DNA of 14,356 nucleotides. It comes from JAJZQH01 sp041658465. GTDB lineage: Bacteria > UBA10199 > 2-02-FULL-44-16 > JAAZCA01. The stretch's first letter is position 1, and each line of letters begins with the position of its first letter. The notes below the pieces were generated by a model that was not told the origin of the DNA, made no database searches, and saw only the letters and a list, made by a program, of their open reading frames with translations. A program made the position numbers and the translations under genes. Positions 1-6,161 of the stretch are shown piece after piece. Location of the stretch: positions 1 through 14,356 of the forward strand of contig JBBAAC010000046.1 of NCBI GenBank assembly GCA_041658465.1, in the 5' to 3' direction.

Positions 1-110
1 AGATCGAAGTGATCATGGCCAACACCCATGGCTGCACGCTGGTCGCCCGCATATCCGACCTGCTCCCCAACGCCTTCCGCGCCGAGCGCTTTAAGCGCCG
101 CTCGCGATGA
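1..110 (+). CDS. 3' end of an unidentified gene (partial)
   Basis: The frame starting at base 3 is open from the window edge to a TGA at 108-110 and gives about 35 residues, reading IEVIMANTHGCTLVARISD and continuing through a basic tail that ends KRRSR. The other two forward frames are interrupted (TGA at 10-12, TAA at 92-94), so this one is the likely coding frame. I do not recognise the family from this fragment. The basic C-terminus with no hydrophobic stretch suggests a soluble protein, but that is weak inference. The gene is followed directly by the palindromic repeat at 157-314, with no obvious T-tract terminator. Confidence 0.5.
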   Translation, partial: IEVIMANTHGCTLVARISDLLPNAFRAERFKRRSR

Positions 111-156
111 AACCACGCGGGGCTCCCAATAGCCGCGCTTCACTCAAGAAGTCCTT

Positions 157-314
157 GCTTCGTGCCAAAATGCACGCGAAGACCCACGGCTGGCATCTCG
201 CAAGCCGACGCGGAGTGATGCTCAAATTTTATGGCTAACGGTCGAATTACCGCCACCGCGGTCCCCATTGCTCGAAGCCTGCCGCGGGTCTTCGCTTGCT
301 CTGCGGCATAAAGC
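157..314. repeat. Long palindromic repeat, short copy (family P1)
   Basis: The outer arms are 157-166 and 305-314 (10 positions, 8 Watson-Crick pairs, one G-T wobble, one mismatch). The inner arms are 176-190 and 281-295 (15 positions, one A-C mismatch). A symmetrical 9/9-base internal loop separates the two stems, and they enclose a 90-base core at 191-280. The same arrangement and core recur at 8864-9120, where the core is also 90 bases and by eye about four fifths identical. Two base pairs of the inner stem differ between copies and both remain paired: A179-T292 corresponds to G8933-C9046, and A180-T291 to T8934-A9045. This argues that the folded form matters. It could be a structured RNA, a MITE-like element or a REP-type element. 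No target-site duplication is visible. Confidence 0.8.
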
Positions 315-640
315 GAATCCGTCACCACCCTAAGCCACAGTGTTGAGTGAGGCGCGGCCGGAGGAGCCCCGCTTGCTACATGCCCTCGCTGCTTTTTATC
401 GCCTTGCGAAGACGTGGGATTACCCGGCGCGTGTAGAATTTAGTTGTATTATACGCCACTGCCGGCGTATAGACGCGCCGTTATGCGGCATTGCGGTCCA
501 GGGCTTGATGGTGTCATTGCGAGAGCGCCCGAGTAGTCGCGAAAAATTTTTGTAAAAAGTACGCAACTAAGCCGCTGCGGACGCGATAACTGGTCAGGAC
601 ATACGGTCCAGGTCTATGATTCAGAAAAAAGGAGGGTAAC
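315..640. other. Gene-free leader region before the first paralogue
   Basis: I see no convincing gene here. The 71-codon reading frame at 340-555 lacks a ribosome binding site and resembles nothing known to me. The stretch holds a nested hairpin (425-480, listed separately) and ends in a very strong ribosome binding site, AAAGGAGGG, just before the ATG at 641. A promoter for the 641 gene must lie here or within the repeat upstream, but no clear -35/-10 pair can be picked out by eye. Confidence 0.5.
425..480. other. Nested hairpin in the leader of the 641 gene
   Basis: Outer arms 425-432 and 473-480 are a perfect 8-bp inverted repeat (CGGCGCGT/ACGCGCCG). Inside, 450-457 and 464-471 form a second perfect 8-bp stem (TATACGCC/GGCGTATA) with a 6-base loop. 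There is no T-run after it, so it is not a classical terminator. It could be a structured leader, an operator or a small repeat. No second copy was seen in the window. Confidence 0.4.
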
Positions 641-1528
641 ATGGGTCTGCTCGAAAATATCTATCATGTGGCCAGGGGCGAGATGTCTTTGTCCCACATC
701 TTTGACGGCGCTGTGGTTTATCCGGCTGCTGGAGCGCTTGGCGGATGCGGCAGTTCTTCCGATGAGAAGAAGCCGGACGTTACGCCGCCGCCGCCGGCAA
801 AACCCCAGTGCGATATGTTTACCAAGGAGCCGGCGCTCGGCTACATGGACCAGGACTCCTTTGATACTGGCAAGCTGATCTGGTCCTCGAACCTTGCCGC
901 AGCAAACCTGGCCAACTGGCAGCCGCGCACGCGCGTATATCTCGGCGCCATCGAGGACCTCTATCGCCCGACCTGCGAGAAGCGCGAGACATACTCCCAG
1001 GGCCCGGTCGGCAATCTGATTAAGAGCGCGGCCTCGTTTCTTGGCGCTCATTATGCAGGGAATGGAGACCCCACTGAGAACGGGATTCTTGTCCTCATCG
1101 GGGGGTTCGCACCCACCTCTATCAAGCAGGAAGACGTGTTTGCGGCCTATAACGCGCTTGCCCAGGAAAAGCCCGGCCAGAAGGACTTTGCCGAACTCAT
1201 GAAGGCGGGCTTCTTCTTCAACAAGGCCGCGGACAAGGCCGATCGCCGCTTCACCGGCCCGATAGCTAGCTCCAAGATGTCGGCCCAGGATCGGACGGAT
1301 GCCAGCGAAAACCTTAAGAAAATGGACGAGTTGCTGAACGGCGTCAAAGTGGACAATCTGAACGACAGGCAGCGCGAGTTTCTATTTGTGATGAAGAAGG
1401 TGGCCGATGCCTACCGCAAGACGCTTATTGGAGGCGTAACCGATCCGGTCGACTGCAAGACGAACCCGAACCAGCCGAAGTGCAAGGGCGGCGGCAAGAC
1501 GGTACAGATCCCCGATCCGTTCACCTGA
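641..1528 (+). CDS. Unrecognised protein with C-terminal IPDPFT motif, paralogue A
   Basis: 295 residues; the start is fixed by a strong AAAGGAGGG ribosome binding site 5 bases upstream. I do not recognise the family. The N-terminus is odd: residues up to about 36 end in GALGGCGSSS, which looks like a lipoprotein lipobox plus linker, but there is no basic N-region and no clean hydrophobic core, so standard export is doubtful. A proline-rich stretch (PPPPAKP) follows, then a mostly helical body. The body aligns with the next gene: ENGILVLIGGFAP here against DNGVMVLLGVFAP there, LNDRQREF against LTDDQREF, then a short Cys-flanked loop (DCKTNPNQPKC against DCKKTPNDPRC), and finally KTVQIPDPFT against KTVDIPDPFT. 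The protein stops right after that motif. An intrinsic terminator follows, so it is probably transcribed separately from its paralogue. Confidence 0.85.
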   Translation: MGLLENIYHVARGEMSLSHIFDGAVVYPAAGALGGCGSSSDEKKPDVTPPPPAKPQCDMFTKEPALGYMDQDSFDTGKLIWSSNLAAANLANWQPRTRVYLGAIEDLYRPTCEKRETYSQGPVGNLIKSAASFLGAHYAGNGDPTENGILVLIGGFAPTSIKQEDVFAAYNALAQEKPGQKDFAELMKAGFFFNKAADKADRRFTGPIASSKMSAQDRTDASENLKKMDELLNGVKVDNLNDRQREFLFVMKKVADAYRKTLIGGVTDPVDCKTNPNQPKCKGGGKTVQIPDPFT

Positions 1529-1557
1529 GGCCAGTTCCAAGCGAACGCCAGGACCAC

Positions 1558-1593
1558 GCCCCGTCGGTATTTGCCGGCGGGGCATCCTTTTTT
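1558..1593 (+). terminator. Intrinsic terminator after paralogue A
   Basis: Arms 1558-1567 and 1574-1583 pair over ten positions (one G-T wobble) around a six-base loop, followed by ATCC and a run of six T at 1588-1593. It lies 29 bases after the stop codon at 1528. Its position separates paralogue A from the 1711-8792 gene group, which would then need its own promoter in 1594-1700. A GATAAT at 1637-1642 could be a -10 element, but no good -35 is seen at the right distance. Confidence 0.85.
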
Positions 1594-1710
1594 CATAATT
1601 TTTGAAAAAACCGCGCAACAATTTCAATCGCGGTTCGATAATAGTGATGGAACCTCGTGTGCGGGCATATTGGCATACGCACCGACTAAAAAAACAAACT
1701 GGAGGATAAA

Positions 1711-3078
1711 ATGATAAGCGCAGGACAGACGCAACCAGCAGCGAGCGGAAGCGCATCGGCCAAACCATCGGGAAACACTCCACCTCCGGGCGACCAGCCG
1801 TCTTCGACGCCGGTCACTGGCACGGTGCTTCCTCCCATCGCCGGCATGCCGGAGAACGGGTGCATGTACAACAGGGGCAATGACAAGATCGACGAGAACG
1901 ACAAAAGTGCAAATCCCCCTACGGTCTCCTCGTACTCCGTCGCGGGACTCACCCCGTACGCATTGCGCACTGCAGCGCTTCTCGATTCCTCCGTTGACGC
2001 GAAATACATGGATTACATGTACGCGGTCTATACGCCGGATCAGTTCGTAATAGCGAACAGGGGAAGCCATTTCGCTGTCATACAGAACGAGGCAGCCTCG
2101 CGCGTCGGCATGAACAGGGTCTGCGCACTGGACAATTCATCTGTATTCGACGGCGTGGACGGTTACGCGCAGATCAACTGGGGCTCGCTGGAGCAGCGCG
2201 GCGCGATCGGCTTTGACAGCGCTGCTGCCAACTGGGTCTCAGATTTGTGTGGGGACGATGAACATCAACCAGAGCAGATAGCGCTCCTCAAGGCCATGAG
2301 GGGCTTTGGCATGGAGGACTGGAACAACAGGCTCGTGCATTACCTGGGCGCGTTCGGCGACGGCGTGTTCGGCACCTACATGGCGCAGGCATTCCGCGAG
2401 GATGGCGTGAAGGATTATGTCGCCAAGGTGCGCGAAGGCCTCAAGACCGCAAACCAGATGGACAACGGCGTGATGGTCCTGCTCGGCGTGTTCGCACCGC
2501 TTACCATGAACAAGGCCTCGGTGCTGGGCGCCCTCAACCTGATCGGCAAGGCGACCAAGCAGGAGGAGTTCGCAAAGGTCGTCGGCGCGGGCTACGACTT
2601 CAACGTGGCGCGCGACCGCTACAAGAAAGTGACAACGTTCATGGAGGCGCATCAGGCCGATATGCAGATATATGAGGCCCTGAAGATGAAAGCGTATATG
2701 GATGAGATGTCCGGCAAGACGCCCAGAATGCCTATACCTCCCAACTCTGATGAGAACGCGAAGAACGCAAAGGAAGGGCTGGACGCGATCAAGCTCATGG
2801 AGGATTCGCTAAAGAGCGTGAAGGTTAACCAGCTCACCGACGATCAGAGGGAGTTCAAGCTCGTGATGCTGGAGTGGGCAGAGTCGGCAAAGAATGTCCT
2901 CAAACTCTTCACCGCACCGCCTCCGCTCGACTGTAAGAAAACTCCGAACGATCCAAGGTGCCCCAAGCCCAGGGTGCCAGGTCCGGGCCCGGGCCCGAAG
3001 CCGCCGGGACCCAAGACGGTTGATATACCTGATCCGTTCACGATGCTCGATGTGAGCAAGGATTACAAACTAGCTTAA
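1711..3078 (+). CDS. Unrecognised protein with IPDPFT motif, paralogue B
   Basis: 455 residues; the ATG follows GGAGGATAAA, a good ribosome binding site, so the N-terminus MISAG is well supported. There is no signal peptide: residues 1-50 are Ser/Pro/Ala-rich and polar. The middle contains a Tyr/Asp-rich segment (about 105-170) without a counterpart in paralogue A. From about residue 210 on it aligns with paralogue A: the DNGVMVLLGVFAP block near 251-263, LTDDQREF near 375, the Cys loop DCKKTPNDPRC near 409-420, a Pro-Gly linker, then KTVDIPDPFT. Unlike A it continues 11 residues beyond that motif (to DYKLA). The gene is followed after 47 bases by the large barrel protein, which begins with the same five residues, MISAG. 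Function unknown; the company suggests a surface or periplasmic partner of the barrel protein. Confidence 0.88.
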   Translation: MISAGQTQPAASGSASAKPSGNTPPPGDQPSSTPVTGTVLPPIAGMPENGCMYNRGNDKIDENDKSANPPTVSSYSVAGLTPYALRTAALLDSSVDAKYMDYMYAVYTPDQFVIANRGSHFAVIQNEAASRVGMNRVCALDNSSVFDGVDGYAQINWGSLEQRGAIGFDSAAANWVSDLCGDDEHQPEQIALLKAMRGFGMEDWNNRLVHYLGAFGDGVFGTYMAQAFREDGVKDYVAKVREGLKTANQMDNGVMVLLGVFAPLTMNKASVLGALNLIGKATKQEEFAKVVGAGYDFNVARDRYKKVTTFMEAHQADMQIYEALKMKAYMDEMSGKTPRMPIPPNSDENAKNAKEGLDAIKLMEDSLKSVKVNQLTDDQREFKLVMLEWAESAKNVLKLFTAPPPLDCKKTPNDPRCPKPRVPGPGPGPKPPGPKTVDIPDPFTMLDVSKDYKLA

Positions 3079-3091
3079 CACCTAACGTAAT

Positions 3092-3113
3092 CGGACTGGG
3101 GGGGCCTAGTCCG
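3092..3113 (+). other. Small hairpin just upstream of the 3126 start
   Basis: CGGACT (3092-3097) and AGTCCG (3108-3113) form a perfect 6-bp stem with a G-rich 10-base loop. The ribosome binding site GGAGGG of the next gene starts at 3113 and overlaps the 3' foot of the stem. This could modulate initiation or trim transcription between the two genes. There is no T-run. A short stem in GC-rich DNA can also arise by chance. Confidence 0.35.
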
Positions 3114-3125
3114 GAGGGAAAACAT

Positions 3126-6110
3126 ATGATCAGCGCAGGCGACGCACCTAAGGTAGAGAGATTCGACAGACGGCCGGATACGGTTACCAGGGTATGCGGC
3201 GGATGGGCCGACGCTCTCACGGTCAATCGCAACAAAAAATGCGATACGGACCTGCAGACGAGGCTCAATGGGGTCTCCGAGCAGCCGACGACCATGACCG
3301 ACCTTCAGCTCTTCAACTTCAGCCATTACTTATTGGCTGGGGCTGGAACTGCGCTCTACCAGTGCGGCTTCCAGAAGGGCAAGGCCACAAAGGCCACGGC
3401 TCAACCGATCGTCGCTTGCTCTGAGAAGCTGGTCCTCAACGACGGCGAGATCATGTTCGCCGGCAAGAAGATGAAGTTCGTGTCGGAGTTCCTCCCCTTT
3501 GCCGCGCAGAAGGCGCGCGAGGGCGTGGCCATCAATCCCGAAGATATCGACGTGACGATCCCCGAGGTCCTTCAGAAGTACATCGATTCGATCGATGTGG
3601 GCAATCTCAAGGACAACAACTTCTTCAAGGGCGAGGCGAAGAGGCTCTTCCGCAACGCAATCGCGCGGATACCCGATATCGGAGAGAAGTTCGACTCTCG
3701 AGATAAGATCGGCGAGCAGGTGAAGGGCGAGGTCGAGGAGCACGTCAAGAAATTCAAGGCGGCTGGAAACGATCAGGAGAGGGGGGCCGTGAAGGACGGG
3801 CTCGTCACCACGGTTGTCCTGTCTGTCGGTCCGAAGGCTGACTATCCTGTTAAGTTCGGTCAGGTACCCGCAGCCCTCATACCGCCTGGCACGCCGCAGC
3901 CGCTGGCCAACGCCCTGCGCGAGCTCTATGCGCAGGCGGTGCCGATCTTCATCAAAAACAACGGCGACGTTGATACGAGTGGCAAGGTCGATCCGTCGCT
4001 CGCACAGAAGCTCAAGAAAGTGGTGGACGATAAGGGCCCCAAGGACCCGGACGACCGGACGGCATGGCTGCGCAGCGGCGTGTCGGTCAAGGACGTGAAG
4101 GTGGGCCCGGACAAGAAGGCCACGGCCGTTGAGCTCCAGGCGCCTGCCGGCGTTGGCGGCAAGGTACCGCCAGGCGTAGGACATGCCCCGGTGGAGCTCT
4201 ACAACAGGCTGGATGCTGGTACAGACGATGCCAGGAAGACCGCGATCGACTACGTGTGGGAGCAGGTCACCACGATCCTCAATAACAAGAAGGTTAAGCT
4301 CACGGCCGATCTAGAGGGCAAGCTCGTGGAGAGGCTGGCGCCAGCGGACAAGCAGGCAGGCCCGAATAATCTCTACAACAGGAGCGCCCTGGATATCGGG
4401 CGTCAGACGGTCTTCAATCTAGAGCCCATGACGCTCGAACCTGCACCTGCAAACGCATTCAATGCAACCGAAGATCAGATAAAGCGCAGGGGCAGCGGCG
4501 CATCGCTCGCGACCCCGAGCACGGGTGAGACCGAGCTCGTGATCCGCATACACAGGCACTACATCAAGCTACTCAAGGAGGCGCAGAAGAACAACGTCGC
4601 GCCGAAGGACGTGGCCGGTATCCTGGGCGGCTCGATCGCTCCACTCATCCACCCTGGAATGCCAGGCGAGCCGGACCCGCGGGGCGATAAAAGGCTCCAG
4701 TATTTCATGAATCATGATCCCAAATACAAGAAGGTCGGCGATAAAGTCGTTATCGACTGGGTGGACACCACCGGTAACGGCGGCGTTCCCACGGGTGACG
4801 GCGTGAGTTTCGGCGATCCGAACGGCGTGCACGGCAAAGTCGATTTATCGGGCGAGGTGGCGGGGCTCTACCGTGGGGGCGACAACACGCCGTCAGCACC
4901 GGACGCAAAGCCCGGCAGCGATCGAATGGGAATGATGATCTACGGCGACATGGGACTGAAACTCTATTTCAATTCCGATGAGAGGTTCTATCTCACGCCG
5001 ATAATGGCATCGTGGCTCACCTTTATCGGACCGCAGATGGACACGACCGGTGTGGCCATGGGAAGCGAGTCATTCGGTATTAACGAAGCTCATAGCACAA
5101 AAATCAACCGCGTCGGCAACTTCCATACCGGAATTGGTTACGTCTTCTACAAGGGCGACGACAAGTCAAAGGCCGATGTCGGGTTGACCGCTGGATTCCA
5201 CGGCAACAGCAGGATTCAGGATGCGAGCCTGGCATCGGGATTCGACTCGCACAAGAATTTGCCCACGCTCGACGCGCGCTCGTCGCCCATACTCGGCTAC
5301 AACGCCATCGGGATCGGCGGCGGCACTCCGATACTGGGCGGCATAGTTTCGCTTACCTATAAACAAGCGCCTATCAAGGGCCCGTACTCAGAGGAGCACC
5401 CGGGCGCGGAGGTCAAGGTACGAGGCGGCTACGGCGCTGCGAAGACAGTGCTCTCCCCAACCGAGAACGACAACCGGGGGTCAAGGTACCTTGTCGACGC
5501 CTCCGGCGCCTTGGAGGTCTGCAGGGGCAGTACCGTCGAATGCTCTGTCATGGGTGCGCTCGGTGTCTCCGGGGCGAACGGAAACGCCCCGGCCGTCGGC
5601 GATACGCCGGCACAGCCCGACGCCTACAAGAGCCAGATCTTCTTCGCCAGCGCCGCGTTCCTTATCCAGCCGACGGATCATTTCAGGGCCATGCTCCAGC
5701 TGCGTCATGCCAATATGAACTATGCAACGGCATATGACAATACGCGCACCACGCTTGGCTTGGGTGTTGAGTTCCCGTTCGTAAATAACACTGTCATGCC
5801 CTTCGGAAGGTTTGCGCATGCATGGAACAAGTGCGGCGAGGACAACATCCAATACGCCAACACAAGCGGAGGCACGGGCAAGGCAGATGACAACACCTCC
5901 GGCCCAACTCGTGGCACCCGCGCGGATGGCAAGAACAACCTCGATTGCGGCTCGAAGATGTTGGAGCTCTCGGCAGGCGCGGTCTTTGTCCCCTTCCCAT
6001 TCATGAACGTAATCGTCACTGGTTTCTACGGAGAGGGTACCCCTGATATGACCGGCGCTTCGTCCAGAAAGAGCTATGGCGGCAGGACCGGTCTGAGTTT
6101 CTCGTTCTGA
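3126..6110 (+). CDS. Large protein with C-terminal outer-membrane-barrel-like region
   Basis: 994 residues; the start is set by GGAGGG 8 bases upstream. Residues 1-5 are MISAG, identical to the preceding protein, and no normal signal peptide follows. A weakly hydrophobic stretch (FSHYLLAGAGTALYQC) sits near residues 65-80 after an internal Met. Residues about 80-540 are charged, mostly helical by composition, with Cys residues early on. From about 570 the character changes to alternating aromatic/small strands with Gly/Asn/Asp turns (for example MMIYGDMGLKLYF, GNFHTGIGYVFY, DHFRAMLQLRH) and the chain ends GRTGLSFSF. A terminal Phe preceded by alternating hydrophobics is the usual signature of an outer-membrane beta-barrel recognised by BamA. 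No specific family recognised. The missing signal peptide conflicts with outer-membrane location. Probably co-transcribed with the neighbours on both sides. Confidence 0.85.
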   Translation: MISAGDAPKVERFDRRPDTVTRVCGGWADALTVNRNKKCDTDLQTRLNGVSEQPTTMTDLQLFNFSHYLLAGAGTALYQCGFQKGKATKATAQPIVACSEKLVLNDGEIMFAGKKMKFVSEFLPFAAQKAREGVAINPEDIDVTIPEVLQKYIDSIDVGNLKDNNFFKGEAKRLFRNAIARIPDIGEKFDSRDKIGEQVKGEVEEHVKKFKAAGNDQERGAVKDGLVTTVVLSVGPKADYPVKFGQVPAALIPPGTPQPLANALRELYAQAVPIFIKNNGDVDTSGKVDPSLAQKLKKVVDDKGPKDPDDRTAWLRSGVSVKDVKVGPDKKATAVELQAPAGVGGKVPPGVGHAPVELYNRLDAGTDDARKTAIDYVWEQVTTILNNKKVKLTADLEGKLVERLAPADKQAGPNNLYNRSALDIGRQTVFNLEPMTLEPAPANAFNATEDQIKRRGSGASLATPSTGETELVIRIHRHYIKLLKEAQKNNVAPKDVAGILGGSIAPLIHPGMPGEPDPRGDKRLQYFMNHDPKYKKVGDKVVIDWVDTTGNGGVPTGDGVSFGDPNGVHGKVDLSGEVAGLYRGGDNTPSAPDAKPGSDRMGMMIYGDMGLKLYFNSDERFYLTPIMASWLTFIGPQMDTTGVAMGSESFGINEAHSTKINRVGNFHTGIGYVFYKGDDKSKADVGLTAGFHGNSRIQDASLASGFDSHKNLPTLDARSSPILGYNAIGIGGGTPILGGIVSLTYKQAPIKGPYSEEHPGAEVKVRGGYGAAKTVLSPTENDNRGSRYLVDASGALEVCRGSTVECSVMGALGVSGANGNAPAVGDTPAQPDAYKSQIFFASAAFLIQPTDHFRAMLQLRHANMNYATAYDNTRTTLGLGVEFPFVNNTVMPFGRFAHAWNKCGEDNIQYANTSGGTGKADDNTSGPTRGTRADGKNNLDCGSKMLELSAGAVFVPFPFMNVIVTGFYGEGTPDMTGASSRKSYGGRTGLSFSF

Positions 6111-6161
6111 TGATGGTGACAACATAACTTGTTCGCAGGTTAACAAACGAGGGCACGCAAT

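Noticed and set aside
140..328. Minus-strand frame in the short palindromic repeat, similar to a minus-strand frame at 8783-9046
   Set aside because: The translations share short stretches such as TRGRLRAMGTA and SACEMPA, but only because the DNA is repeated. Indels and non-synonymous changes between copies and the palindromic structure argue against coding.
340..555. 71-codon forward reading frame starting GTG
   Set aside because: It has no ribosome binding site, no recognisable domain, no hydrophobic or periodic pattern, and it spans a nested hairpin. It is most likely a chance frame in GC-rich DNA.
1637..1642. GATAAT as the -10 element of the 1711 operon
   Set aside because: The spacing-appropriate upstream hexamer (CGCAAC) does not resemble TTGACA. 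It may still be a promoter of another type, but this is too weak to list as a feature.
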